Numbered from the stretch's first letter, positions 33,730 through 45,663 are shown. The stretch: DNA of 64,000 bases from Aspidiotus rigidus (GCA_035079385.1 JAVHKY010000052.1:3906001-3970000); one strand, 5' to 3'. Numbers and translations are program-made. The notes: a model not told the origin generated them from the sequence alone.

Positions 33730-34240
33730 TAGCTAATCGCTATTATGGTTTCTCGAATTTTCTTTTCCAACATGGAGCGTATTTCTGTGTATTTTTCTCA
33801 ATTCTTTTTGATGAAGTATCTCTCTTCCTAAAAGGTAAGGTTTTTTCGTTTTGTCAGGTGAAATCGCTTCGGAAATATAAACATACGTACATCAAGTGGC
33901 CATATTGTTTCAATTTAATGGTCTTCTTTACTATCACAGCAGCGTAACCGCTGCCTAGGATAGCTTTTGAGGCGTCTACATGTTGTTATGTGCATTTTTC
34001 GTACGAAATGAGAGGAAAGCAGGAAGCTGTGATCTTTGACGAATTTAGATGAACGTACATATTTCAAATGGCGGACGACACTATAGCAATTACCTAACGA
34101 TTGCTTCATATTCGAGAATTTTTTTTTTCTATCGCGTCGCGTCGTTCACCGCAGAAAGTATGAGTATAATAAATTTTCTTTCTTATTCTCATTCGGGAGT
34201 ACGGCGTTTCAAGGAAAACCAGTATTTATGTCGCAGTTAG
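33730..34240. other. No recognisable gene
   Basis: Chance frames on both strands overlap each other here. No motif is seen. Confidence 0.4.
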
Positions 34241-34249
34241 TTAAAAATT

Positions 34250-34470
34250 GATCTCTCAACGCATATTGCATCGATCCGATCAAATGGCGAAGCGTTGAAG
34301 CTCTCGATCGAGCCAGAATTGCAACGACAATGAGACCGACCCAGAACGAAAGCATCGACGATGACGACGTGCGTCGTCCGCGAGCGTTACGCGAACGCGA
34401 GCGCCACTTCAGTATTCGATGCCCTGCTTACATGGGTGACCGAGTGTATGCTATATTAATGTAGTGTCAT
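34250..34470 (+). other. CpG-rich island-like patch with a 44-codon frame
   Basis: This is the most CpG- and GC-rich patch in an otherwise AT-rich 10-kb neighbourhood. A real ATG at 34330 opens a frame of 44 codons to TAG 34462, starting MRPTQNESIDDDDVRRPRAL and then rich in Arg and Glu. TTCAGT at 34408-34413 would fit an arthropod initiator. It may be a host promoter or first exon; there is no matching downstream exon that I can point to. Confidence 0.25.
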
Positions 34471-34474
34471 CCAG

Positions 34475-35640
34475 CGAACGAATCAATTTATCCTTGCCAC
34501 TAGCCGTTTTTGTCGTGAGCAATTATGTGTAGTGAGTTAGAATTGCATTTCCATCTCGGAAACATGATATACCGGTAATAATTCAGAGAAAAAAAAAAAA
34601 GAATAATACGCATCGCTTACATAATATAGAACGTGTACGAGTGTTTGTTGAGCGTAAGGTCATGCTGCATCTGTGTTTGTATAATTATTTATGCCTATGT
34701 ATTATCTATGTTGAGGATATTGCAGTATAGTTCAAGCTACCTATTTAATATTATTTTCATTAATTTTGTACTAAATGGTAAATTGTTATAGTTTTTTCTT
34801 ACTTTTTCTGCACGCAATAATCCCGTGTGAAAACGCTTATTTGAATTACAAATAATCAGTTTCTTTCATTTTTTCCTTTATTTTTGTGGCAGACTATTAA
34901 AATCCACGAAATAATAAACATTATTCAACTACATCATCGGACTAGACCGTCACCATATCCCGACCTTAGGGAAACTTGACATTAATAATATCCTCAACAA
35001 ACATATTGACCCTTTTTGCTAATAACTGGAGCCTTTTCTATCTAATCTAGGACCCCTTCAAAAAACTTCTGACAACATTTCATCGTGACTTACTAACTAT
35101 GACTTTCGATTTTTCCCGGACTGGAGAGCCAGGCCCTTCGCAATTCTCTCTTTTATTTCGGTCAGCTGATTCTCAGTCTCATCCTTGACTACAAGTGGGA
35201 CGAAGACTTGTTAAAGAGTATTACTTGGCAGGAAACCAGGTATCAAAGTAATTTGAAATTGAGGAAGGTAGCTTTATTGTATCAATTTTTAACTCTCAGG
35301 TGTTCATGTCGAGGTCCGTTTTCATCAATCTGTTCTTATTTCAGATGTATACGATCTCGTACTCTCTACTCCAAAGGCCCGCTTTTCACGCGGTCCCTGT
35401 CGTAATTTTCTTGGACGATTTCCTTTCGAGACCAAAGTCTTGAACGATATTAAAGAAAATAATTAGAAAAAATTTTACGTTTCGATTGACTTTATCAATT
35501 CTTCTCTTTTACAATGAATCGTAAAGAACAAGCTGTTGATTTTTTGATGTATTACAACAATCAAAAATTGGCTAGACGTAAAGAAGCTAGGAATTAGCTA
35601 GCTTCCACGAACTATGAGGTGACAATCGAATATCGAATTT
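34475..35640. other. No recognisable gene
   Basis: AT-rich, with short chance frames. Nothing is recognised. Confidence 0.4.
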
Positions 35641-36240
35641 TGAAAATTCTCATATCATTCTCGGAACAACTTGTCAATCCCCTCCGCGGATACGACTCGA
35701 CTCGAATTTTTACGAAGAGCTCGAGTAGATAAAGTACATTTTCTTTGTGAAGCTTGTGATTCTTCTGTATGACTAACGAAAGAAAATTTCTTCAAATTTT
35801 TTTCTTTGAATAGCTCGTGACACGACTCAAAATTTCTTCGACTCCTCTTATTTTTATAGCTCGTGACTTGAAGTTTTTCCTAATATGTCAAATAAGTCAG
35901 CAAACTAACCTCTTTCCTGAGTTTAAACCTTAGATTTTAAATTTCCTAGGAGATTGCGACTCGACCTTTAACTTATTCAACTCGTCTTCCTCTGTATAGG
36001 TAAGTCCAGTGCAGGGTTTACCAGGTGTGCAGAGTGTGCAGTTGAACAGGGCAGCAAATTTTTGGAGGCGGCAAATTTTTCATTTTTTTTTCTTAGCAAA
36101 GAATTTTTTCATTTAGGGCGGCATAAAATATTTTGCACACGGTGGGCAGCACACCTTATGCGGCACTGGGTAAGTCGTGACTCGAGTCGAATTTTTCTCT
36201 AATTCCTTCCTTTGATTAGTTTGTAGACCTACCTTAAAAA
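35640..36240. repeat. Degenerate tandem region with an inserted hAT-type element
   Basis: Words such as 'agctcgtgac', 'gactcgaatttttac' and 'cgactc(c)tctt' recur loosely through the stretch. It is interrupted by the clean element at 36007-36168. Confidence 0.35.
36007..36168. mobile_element. 162-bp hAT-type MITE
   Basis: Ends CAGTGC and GCACTG are flanked by a perfect 8-bp duplication GGTAAGTC (35999-36006 and 36169-36176). CAGTG ends with an 8-bp duplication are the signature of hAT elements. Beyond the first six bases the terminal repeat continues loosely around GGTGTGC and GCACACC. The interior is AT-rich and non-coding. Confidence 0.85.
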
Positions 36241-36249
36241 TAGAGTTTT

Positions 36250-36685
36250 AGCGTACTACTCTCACCGGAAAGCGGACTTCGTTCAATCGCGATTCTTATA
36301 TCGACCTATAAATTTTTGTCAAGAGGTCACGATCAATATTCTTAGGGATGAGATTTGTTTGTTCATCTTGATGCCAATGTTATTTCAATTGAATTCTACA
36401 TTTTGATGCAAGTGGTGGTATCCTTGAGATTACGGGACGTCGCCACGAATGCAACCTCCACCACCAGTTGGCTTTGGAGAGCATACAGATTGAAAAGAAG
36501 AAACATCATCGTGTTTATGAGTTATGACCAAATAAACGGCGTGGTTCTATAAAATATGAGGTCAACGCGAAAGTTTATTTGAAGTCACCGCTCTTTACTT
36601 GTACTGGGTTGTATAAGTTTCCTAAATTTGCCTACCCAACATACCTCGCCTGTAGCTCTCCACACCACTACCTTATTTTTTTTTG
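36250..36685. other. No recognisable feature
   Basis: The frame 36355-36552 has no recognisable motif. Confidence 0.4.
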
Positions 36686-36689
36686 TATT

Positions 36690-37105
36690 AACGGGGAACC
36701 CACTATCCCTTTTGTTGGGGATACTTTCATGAAATTTTTGTCCGCGAGCGGCCCAAGGTTGATGACGTCATGGAGGGGGGTGGAAAAATTTCAACTCTCG
36801 AGCTATGTATAATAGCCGAGGGATTTAGAATAATTTCAACCTCTAAGCTATACATGATAGGTGGGGGACTTGGGAAAATTTCCACTCTTGAGCTATATAT
36901 GATATTAAAGGGACTTAAAATAATTGCGACCTCCAAGCTATATATGATGGAAGGGGGACTTGGAAAAATTTGACTCACGAGCTATACATGATATGATTTT
37001 CTATATTATGTTCTTTTTGAAAGACCTTCCGCAGTGGAATACGGATCTTGAGGGTTTCCCGCTCGCCGATACAAAACTTGCAACGGCATCCTAATTTTGT
37101 TGTTT
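36690..37105. repeat. Minisatellite-family element, medium copy (H3)
   Basis: Opposite orientation to H2. The left end includes 'ttttgttggggatactttca' and 'tttgtccgcgagcgg', with TGACGTCA at 36763-36770. The middle has about four units near 54 bp, seen in translation as an 18-residue repeat (LGKISTLELYMI and relatives). The right end has 'gaccttccgcagtgg' and 'cttgcaacggcatcc'. Alternate units are more alike, pointing to duplication of unit pairs. Confidence 0.8.
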
Positions 37106-37109
37106 CTAT

Positions 37110-38330
37110 CTTTTTTTATTTCACGAGCATATTGAACTACACAAGGATTATTTGCTCGGCGTTACGAAATTATTGCTGCAACTTAAATTAGGTCCGGTAT
37201 TGATACTTACAAGTAATTGAGATGGTGATCGTGACAAAAGTTAATGAAATTAATAGGTGTTTTAGATGAATTTGTGGAAGTAAGACGAGCAGTTGACTCG
37301 ATGGTTTCACAGTTGTTGTTCAGTACTGAGTGGATATCGGAAGTTACATTTAGGGAAGATCGGGTTGTTGTAAGGCTGGGTATGAGAAAAAATGTTCAAC
37401 CGATAAATTTTCTTGGAGACAATGAAGACACGATGGAGAAGCGAGACAAGATATGTATAAGAGGAGTGTGGCCTCCGGACTAAAACTATTTCCTCTTGTC
37501 TAGAATTTCGGTGGGATGAGGACCAAACTGCAAGTTTACTTTTGATTTTTCTTAATGGGTTATTCAATCGATTTTTCCAAGTTGAGCTCCAAAGATCTTG
37601 TGATAATGAAGCAATATACCTTGAAGTCGGTCGCAGGTAATAGAATTGGATCGGTTATTTTTGATAGAAGTAATCTTATTGGACGCTTGGGAAAATTGAC
37701 GTGACCCGAAATGTGTAAGGACGGAATTTATTGATTGATTAGTATGAAGTGCAATCAAAAGACGTTGGAGTCTTCACCATGTTGTTTAATTAGTTTTCAA
37801 AATTAGTCTGAAGACGAGGATTATCGTCGCGTCGAAAAGCTCTACTACGTTTACATTGCGCATTGTATAATTCACTGTTCTGTTCATAGAACCTAATATA
37901 GAGTATTTGTGATCTCATTGTACTATTTTGTTCATCATCGAGTCAGCGAGTGCCCAACCTTACGAGCTTCTGCAAAATTTTAGTATTCTTCTTCTTGCAT
38001 ATTTCGTTAGTCCCTACCAGTCTGTTCTCGCCGCAATAACTGTTGAAGTCACCAAAAATATTCATCTTCTTCATCAAGAAACCGTAAAAAAATATCAAAT
38101 ACGTTAATCGAGACTTTTGAGCATGAAAGTAGTGAAAAATAAAAAAAATGATCATTATCTTTACTATATAAATATGTAAAAAAGTAATCAGTATATACGT
38201 GCGTAGGTAGTGGTTATAAAAAAGTGGAAGACATCCATTTCTTATCCGTTATATCTGAGTGCAATGTCTTGAATACGGTCAGAGAGTGTTAACAGAAAAA
38301 AAACCGCACGTCTGGTGCAGGTACCTTTTA
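37110..38330. other. No recognisable gene
   Basis: A plus frame at 37244-37483 (80 codons with ATG, rather acidic) has no known motif and is not strong enough to call. Confidence 0.4.
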
Positions 38331-38335
38331 CGATC

Positions 38336-38337
<2 letters not shown>

Positions 38338-38418
<81 letters not shown>

Positions 38419-38460
38419 CATTATTGTCATTATTATTATCATTATTGTCATTATTATTAT
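38338..38460. repeat. (ATT)n microsatellite
   Basis: About 30 ATT units, then a mixed ATT/GTC tail ('cattattgtcattatt' repeats). Its poly-Leu and poly-Asn frames are artefacts. Confidence 0.95.
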
Positions 38461-38469
38461 TCAACGATG

Positions 38470-39340
38470 ATTTCTGGAACTGCAGATGAATTTACAGTTT
38501 AATTTCCATCCAAGGTGCAGTACCTTCGTGCTCACACCATACCGGTTCGATAACATAATCGAAGCAACTCGCGCTCGCTGCATTTTAGTTCGTATTATTG
38601 CGATCTGAACGAGAAATCGAGAGGCGCCAAGTCAATCAAGGTTGTAAACGTTCTTTTTGATAGTTTATCGCAAATAAGGAAGATTATACCACTCGTAAAA
38701 GGAAAATGTCTACAAAACATTGAAAATATCTTCATTTTATCACTAACGCGTGCATTCTATCGTATATTTTCGAAGTGAACAGCAGTTGTCGTGCTGTAAA
38801 TTCGAAATACGCGAATTCGTTCAGGTATACTCAGATATGACTGTGAAAGATTTCAAGCAAAAATAGTTTTTGTTTTTATTTCGGCGCGAAATATTGAAAC
38901 AAAATTATGTATCGATCGAGTAGATCGTATTAAGGTTGGTTTTAAGAGTATCATTATTGGACTCTTCTCACCTTCATTTCATCAACCTGATTGATAACAA
39001 CCGACCCTATAAAAAAATATCAAAAGTTTGCCCTTCTCCCTTGCAATAGGTGTTCAAGCAGAGCGACTGAATTATGAATAGGCCCAACCCCCCCGAAGAA
39101 CAAACTGCAGTTTAGCAAGAATCAGGATAAGTATTTTGTCATCTTATTTCAAAAGACCACCTTGATAGTGTCATTTCCAAAACTCGAGAATCAGGGTCGC
39201 GATCTTTATTTTTCGATCCGAATTCGTCTGTGTGACAAGAAAGTGATCACAATGGTAGTAAAATATTATATTGCAAATTAGCCATTGCAATACTGTTCGC
39301 ATGATCATAACAATCAACAAAAGTACCATCGGTGATTGTC
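38470..39340. other. No recognisable feature
   Basis: Unique-looking sequence. Nothing is recognised. Confidence 0.4.
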
Positions 39341-39350
39341 ACACCCCGTG

Positions 39351-39455
39351 GGATTATTCCTAAATTGAAGCGCTACATAAAAAAGGGGCCTCCGTCTAAT
39401 GTATTTCTTATGGAACGGAGGCCCCTCTTCCACGCAGCGCTTCAATTAAGAATCC
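39351..39455. repeat. 105-base imperfect hairpin
   Basis: Arms at 39351-39395 and 39415-39455 pair over two good blocks, attgaagcgct with agcgcttcaat and ggggcctccgt with acggaggcccc. A bulged middle and a loop of about 19 bases complete it. It has the size and shape of a microRNA precursor but could equally be a worn palindromic transposon. Confidence 0.55.
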
Positions 39456-39909
39456 TACGCTTGGTACATCAGAATATTGAGGTTTGCTCAAAATTCACAC
39501 AAAGAATCTTCAGGTCAACCGTATCTAGTTTTTACTTTCTCATCCTTATTCTACGAATACATCTATGATCAATTCCAACACTTAATACCCATTAACAACA
39601 ACCTCGACCTCATTATTCGTTTTTGTGCGGGCGATTAATATTTATGCGTCTTTTTTGCGTTAATTCATATCATCCACTATGAAAGCGATTCTTAGTATTT
39701 TGTCCGCGGTAATACCTTCAAATGAATCCCCGATTTCAGAAGGTCTCCCCGGGAAACGGTCTCAGATCAAAGTTCATATTCTCCCCCTCCTCCTCCCAAT
39801 AAATTTGACAGTAGACGTCGGGTGAACCGATGGAGCTATATTTGTGTCGGTTTGTGCTATAGTCGCAATTATATTGATGTTTTTTTTTGGTATTTTTGAA
39901 TTATTTAAT

Positions 39910-40238
39910 ATAGAAGCGGTTGGTGGCCCATCTGGCCGCCAACCATGAGTGTCGAGTAGATAATAGATATTTGGATTTTAAAGGTATCTTGCCTCTCGAG
40001 GGGTCGTTTTGCTAGCTTTCTACATTTTTCAAAAATTCAATACTGCTGTCAATGCTTCATTTTTACCAATAACATTTAGGTTAAAGACAAAAAGGAATGT
40101 GGATACACGCGATATAAATTACCAATATAAAAACCAATAATTATAAAATCTGATAATGGTAAAAAGCAATTTACACTATTCATCGATATCTTGCCAATCG
40201 CAATGATCAAGGAAATGGATGGACAGTAAGTTAAAAGC
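39910..40238. repeat. Dispersed repeat of unknown class, copy 2
   Basis: Aligns with 25485-25862 along its length, but with about 50 extra bases after 'cgaggggtcg' and a deletion nearer the right end. Both copies finish with 'aaggaaatggatggacagta'. Confidence 0.65.
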
Positions 40239-40259
40239 CAGCCATACCCCTAATGCATT

Positions 40260-40460
40260 TCATCAGTCTGTATAGGGAGGGAGCCAGAACATTGAAATTT
40301 ATCTAAAACTTTACCCGAATAAAAAGAAGATTTTCAAAAAATACTCCAAGTCAATAGGTAAAGTGTTCAAATAACAGGCATACAAACATGTCATTGTCGC
40401 CGCTGTCGCGTTTCTTGTTCAAGAATATTATACAGACAGACAAACATTCTGCTTTATATA
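40260..40460. repeat. LINE/SINE 3'-tail-like repeat, copy 1
   Basis: Contains 'cagggaggg'-like start words ('tatagggagggagc') and ends with 'acagacagacaaacattctg' then 'ctttatata', as copy 2 does at 40610-40805. Such 'gacagacagacattcta..tttatata' ends are common at LINE or SINE tails in insects. Confidence 0.4.
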
Positions 40461-40609
40461 ACTTCCGGTAACACTATAATATGCTCCAATTTAGGAGGTA
40501 GCGTCAGTAGCCGGTTCTCAAGAATAAAGGATGTGAGTGTAGGAGAGAAATACAATAGACACTTGCGTTCAGGTACTACATTTCTTTGGTGAATCAAATA
40601 GCGTCAAGT

Positions 40610-40805
40610 AAGGTGTACAGGGAGGGAACAATTTTCAATAAAAACTTTCTTTCTATGGAAGATAAAATTTTCATTTACGGCTTAAATGGTATGTCTGAAT
40701 AATACGAATGTTTTGCGAAAATTTCAAGTCGATAAATAAACCGGTTCTGGAGTTATAAAAGGACAGACAAATAAACAGACGAACATTCTACTTTATATAT
40801 AAGCA
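40610..40805. repeat. LINE/SINE 3'-tail-like repeat, copy 2
   Basis: Starts 'gtgtacagggagggaac', has 'aaatttcaagtcgataaata' in the middle, and ends 'acagacgaacattctacttt' plus 'atatata'. Same order and spacing as copy 1. Confidence 0.4.
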
Positions 40806-40838
40806 AAATCAATTTTTCCGCGCAAGGAATCAATAATA

Positions 40839-40982
40839 ATATTTTATTATGGCTCTGCTCGCACATATTATATTAATAAAAGCGTTTTTCATTATTAACG
40901 TTTTAGCTGCCCAGAAGCCTTCATAAAAAATGAACAATAAAAAGCGCTTTAATATGTGCGAGCAGAGCCATAATAAAATATT
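40839..40982. mobile_element. About 144-bp palindromic MITE
   Basis: Arms 40839-40870 and 40950-40982 pair almost perfectly around 'ttattatggctctgctcgca'. The loop of about 80 bases is AT-rich. AT-rich flanks make the target duplication unclear. Confidence 0.6.
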
Positions 40983-41559
40983 TTTATATACTAGATATCG
41001 ATTTGAAAAATTTCATAGAATTTAGATATTTCCTGAATTGTCAAAAGACAGTGGAGGGAGGAGACGCTTTTGTAGTGTAAATGATTGTAACTCTCAAAAC
41101 TTCTCAGCTCCTCTCCCTTGCAGTGGATGATTACCAACAAAAATGTGAGTACATAAACGATCAAAGATGAAAATATACTCAAGATAGTAAAGAATACAAA
41201 CAGCAGAAATTACTCACGAGAGTAAGGAAATTACAAAAACCGCAGAAACAATTTTCAAAAACAAAGCGCTTTCGGTTAAACAACCACATATTCAGCGAAA
41301 ACAAGAAAGCAACTGGACAAACTGACAACACCAACTCAAAAAAGAAAGGAAACCTAATCATTGAGTTGTGACTCATAATGTCATAAACAAGTTCGATCAG
41401 ACCTTTGTCCGGTATATGCTTGTTCAGAAAGATGACACCACCAACATTCATATGACGGATTATTTCTATATGTTCCAGAGCAATGCGTTTGAAATACAAA
41501 TTCTCCTTGTCGAGAACCATCTTCCGAAACGGCCACTGGTTATTGAGTGGTCAGGGAAC

Positions 41560-43813
41560 GCCGAGTCTGCCTCTCGGGCCTCTCCCAGGCAGCCAGGCTT
41601 TCTTATGTTCAGCCACTCTGATCTTCAGCTGCCGACCAATCTTTCTGATATAAATGCGCTTACAATCTCTACATTCTAACCTATACACTCCACTCTTCTA
41701 GTCTTCTCATCCTCAGGAACTCGGAACTCGATTGTAGAACGCAGGTCAAAAGCCGAAGGGACAAAGGACTCGTCCTAATTGAAGGAAGAAGTTGCCCAAG
41801 AATGGGAGCCTAATCCACCGCAATTTCTCGCGACTCATTGAGAATGGGATGGAGGTAGTAGAGTTGAGGTGCTTTCTATTTCTTTCTACAAACCATCGTA
41901 TCTATGTCCCAATGAATCTCGTTAACTCTGGCCAGATGTTTTATGGTCATTAAAACTTCTTGTTTGAGACAGGAGTTGGTCTATGGACTAAATTATTAAG
42001 CGCCGCGTATTTGTGAGCGACAGAACAGAACGACGACTCGAGGACTAAAATATCACTCGATGTATCTTTTCTATAAATCTCAAACTCAAGGACTCCATCT
42101 CTTTCGGAGACAGTAAAGTCCAAGAAGTTTATCGAGGAACCTCCAACTTCCAAAGTCAATTTTATGGAAGGGTATTGATTACACTACACAAAAAAAAAAA
42201 AAAATTGAAAACCACATGAACGAAATAATATGATTCTAGAAGTATTTTCGACGCTGATCACGATGCCGTTGCCCGTTTTTCAAAATTTGGCCCAGTTTTC
42301 GAGAAATGATCAAATCCAATTCCCGCGATTTGTTGCGGCGCGCAGTGTATGTTCCCGTTCTCGCGAAATTCGATAGCTGGGTAACATACGCCGCGCGTCG
42401 CAATGAATCGCGGTAATTTGATTTGATCATTTCTCGAAAACCGAGCCAAAACTTGAAAAACGGACAACGGCATCGTGATCAGCGTCGAAAATACTTCTAG
42501 AATCGTATTATTTCGTTCATGTGGTTTTCAATTTTTTTTTTTTGTTGTGTAGTGTTATTTACGTATGACAGGAACTCCAAGTAGAGATCTCGGTGACCAG
42601 TCCACGTACATAGTACGTCATCTAGGTATCTGCGCTAGTAAAAGACATTATTCAATAAAGGATGGCCAGAAGAAAAAATATTAGATTCAAACTTGGGCAT
42701 GAACACCTCAGAGATTAGGGAAACTAAAGGGGATCCAATAGAAATACGCACCTTATCAGGGAACTCCAAAAATTTACCATTAAATTTACGAAAATTTAGA
42801 GACCAGCAAACATTAAATAAGTCGAAAAATTCACTCAACTCTTCATGAGGAGTGTTCAGGTTCTCGAGGAGCTTTTCCACAGGCCCACGATTTCAAAGGA
42901 GCAAAGAGTCGAACCCAGTGGAAGGAGTTCATTTTTTAGGCTATCGGCCAAAGAAGAAGATTACTTAACAGAGTAAGGGGATTCGAACTCAACGTGGGAT
43001 TTAAACCACTCATCTAAATATTAGGTTGGGGAGAAGATGAAAGAAACTACAGGCCGCATCGGAATTTCTTGCTTATGGACCATAGGTAAGCCGTAGAGGG
43101 AGGGGGGTTCGGGGTTCGGATTTATAAGGGCTCTCTTGATGGAGGCTTTCCTGATAATAAAGGAACTCCTATTGATGACGCTACGAACCTCTTTTACATG
43201 GTTTAGGAAATTGAAGTTATCATTCTTAAAGGAAATAATAAAATTCAAGGCACTTTCGAATTTTGTGGGAAATGCGAAAGGGGGAAATAGCTAGGAAGGC
43301 TTTGTTGCAGTGGAAGAGGGATTAGAGAGGAAACTCCTGGAGCAGGAGTTAATAGTTACTAACTGCACAAGAACATCATACACTTGACTTCTCCATAACC
43401 ACTATCGCATTACTCTTATCGGCCTTAGTAATTATCAACTCTTCCTCCCGGAGTTTTTCTTCTAATCCCTTAATCACACCTACTATTCATACGCGGGGGT
43501 ATCACGGATAACCTCGGCACACTTCTGATGGATGTTACAACCGGGACTTATTTTTATAGTTAAATCGGCAACTACTACATTCGTGAGGGCGTCGCCGTTA
43601 TCGAAAGGCAGTAACGCGAATCTTGAATCTTTCTCTAGGAGATTCTCCCCTACTGAACTCGACCCAGGAGTGATTGAGAAGCCTAGGTCGGAAGTTTCGT
43701 ACCTTATTACCGTCACTGACATCTTCCCTAGCAACTATTAGGGAAGAGAGCTTCCCTTCGTTCTTCACCTTCAATTTGGCCTCAAAATCAAGACATTTCT
43801 CATTAACACCCAT
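41560..43813 (-). pseudogene. PLE reverse transcriptase remains, copy 3
   Basis: Blocks seen: LYGLPMVHKQEIPMRPVVSF (43120-43035 region), then FDLFNVCWSLNF and KVRISIGSPLVSLISEVFM (42880-42690), and the active site as YLDD (42617-42628) in another frame. Then come TLEVGGSSINFLDF and FEIYRKDTSSDI (42159 onward). The GIY-YIG part near 41700-41560 is broken. The 41520-41179 frame holds the region after it (KENLYFKRIALEHIEIIRH). The gene is dead through frameshifts and the inserted palindrome. Confidence 0.8.
42182..42554. mobile_element. 373-bp palindromic CACTA-type MITE, copy 2
   Basis: Ends CACTACACAAAAAA and complement, both flanked by TTA (42179-42181 and 42555-42557). Removing the element plus one TTA restores the PLE spacing seen at 48712-48740, so the boundaries are confirmed by an empty-site comparison. 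Arms run almost to the centre near 42368. The subterminal block is shared with copy 1 at 23.8 kb. Confidence 0.88.
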
Positions 43814-43904
43814 TCAGAGGGACTCTTTGTCTCGAATCAGAAAAATAGCTAGCCCCTCCCGAGGAATGGAAAAAATCGGTGCTTTTTAGTCTAAAAATAC
43901 AGAA

Positions 43905-45440
43905 GAGAAAGCCGTTCAACCTCGTGAATCTAAATTTTTCTAGATTGTTTGAAAAGAATGAAAGGTACAGAGGGTCTTCCGAATGTCATTTTAAATCTGC
44001 AAGTATTACTAACTACTGCACTGTATTCAACTATTCTTATGTTGAAATGTCTCAGCTGGCAGAAGTGAACTCATCTTCAAGTCGCGGAATTCTGTAATCT
44101 TGATGCAGAATGGAAGCAACCTCATCACTAACATGATGAAAAACCTCATTGAACCAACTCATCGAGTTTTTTTAAAATTAAAAATGATAATCATTCGACA
44201 CAAAATCTGAAAGGTTACATTTCTCAAGATGAAGAGAGAGAGAAAACACCTCGAGATGCTGCTGAGAATAAGTGTTTTAAACGATTCATTCATTTTCCGT
44301 TTTGAACGTTTTTATTTGTTCATTTATCGCTCCTTTCAACCAGGCGAACCTAGACATGAAAATTTCAGCGATCCAAAACCGTTTAATTACTCTACCCGTA
44401 AGATAGACTGCATAGGTACAATATAATATTCTATTTTATCGCCATAAAAAAGCCTGGAAACAGAACGAGTGTCGACAAAACTTGTTCACGCTTGTACTTG
44501 CGATCGTAAAGGTGAGCACGTCTGCTTACGCTGAACGAGCCAGGTCACGGCGTAATACTAGAAGGTACCTACACGCCTAGAGACACGCGTAAAATTTATT
44601 AGTATTTATTAGTAAAGAAATCAATCAAACGCCGGTCCCCGTAGTGAATAACAGCAAACTTATTCTACTCTGACCTCTCGAGGAAGATGATTCAAACTCG
44701 GGTTTACGCATTTAGAAACTAGATGACTTTTTTAGCCGGCTAAAATGCACCAGTTTCATTCTATTCAAGTTGGGTGTGTAAAATATTTTTGCTTTCTCAC
44801 TAGCTCGGCTGCTTTGCACCGCGTATTGGTTGGTGGTGTGATTTACATAGATATACTGTAATATAGAATCCAGATATCGTACTGGCCATTTAACGCGTGT
44901 TAAATTTTTGTGATTGGTTGCTTATCAGAGTTGGCAAAACAACGAAATTACCATAAGACACTGTACAGCTTTGAACTTGCATACGTGAATGAAAATTGAT
45001 TCTGTTGAGCTGAAATTTTTTGGTAACGTTTTTAAAGCGTACTTGAAAAATTGTTGAGAAACTAAAAAATATAGCTCCTATAAGACGTGTAATGAACGCG
45101 GTGTAGCCTGCACCGCTCCCGTGTGCTTTCACAACTCGCAGAGTTTTTGGCGAGTCCGATATCTAGGTTCTCAAATATATATCTGTGGTGATTTTCTGCG
45201 TTAAACAATTGTATCTTCAAGAAGAGTAAGAACAAAGATTGAAAACAACCACCGGTATGAATTTTCTGTTCCTCGTGTACACAGTATAAATTATTGTATC
45301 GATGCTACCAAAATTTAAAATTGAAATTAGTTGGGAAGACTGATTATAGTCTCACTTATGCGCAGGAGACAATAATAGTTGGACTTGGACTGTGTATGCG
45401 TAACCGCTTTAACCAGCGAGCACGTTCGAGCATCCTTATT
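43905..45440. other. No recognisable gene
   Basis: AT-rich sequence. The frame 44890-45132 and others have no motif. Confidence 0.4.
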
Positions 45441-45449
45441 TTTCAAAGA

Positions 45450-45510
45450 CTGGTAGCCGAGAAAACAAGTAAAGAATCACCACGAGGTCGTGATTTCAAA
45501 TCCCGTTGAA
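45450..45510 (+). repeat. Weak tRNA-like/SINE head
   Basis: 'tggtagccgag' at 45451-45461 resembles an A box and 'gatttcaaatcc' at 45492-45503 resembles a B box, at a tRNA-like spacing. No proper cloverleaf stems form, so this is not a tRNA gene. It may be a SINE remnant or coincidence. Confidence 0.25.
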
Positions 45511-45663
45511 CTCTGTAATATACTCTTTACTGCGCTGCTAGACATGTTTCACTCGTAGACGTTAACTTATAAAAACCAACGTTAACTATACAGCAGATTG
45601 AAAGAAGTTGGCTCCAACCACGTGTTTAATACACGTTGCAGAGATCAAGGCCACTTTTACGTC

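Larger units (their letters stand above)
41190..43900 (-). mobile_element. Penelope-like element, family A copy 3
   Basis: The minus-strand order is N-terminal region (43813-43483), RT (43248-42600), thumb (42159-41950) and GIY-YIG region with 3' tail (41750-41190). The tail block 'gcgctttcggttaaacaacc' is present at 41268-41287. It is interrupted at 42182-42554 by a CACTA-type palindrome. This copy is diverged from copies 1 and 4, and all coding pieces are frameshifted. Confidence 0.85.

Noticed and set aside
36727..36978. Repeat protein with 18-residue periodic units
   Set aside because: The periodicity comes from a DNA minisatellite near 54 bp that is open in several frames on both strands.
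37244..37483. Acidic 80-codon plus frame as a gene
   Set aside because: No known motif, no splice or promoter support, and frames of this length arise by chance.
38242..38489. Open frames of poly-Leu, poly-Asn and poly-Ile
   Set aside because: They are translations of an ATT microsatellite on both strands.
45450..45510. tRNA gene
   Set aside because: A- and B-box-like words are present, but the acceptor, D and T stems do not form.
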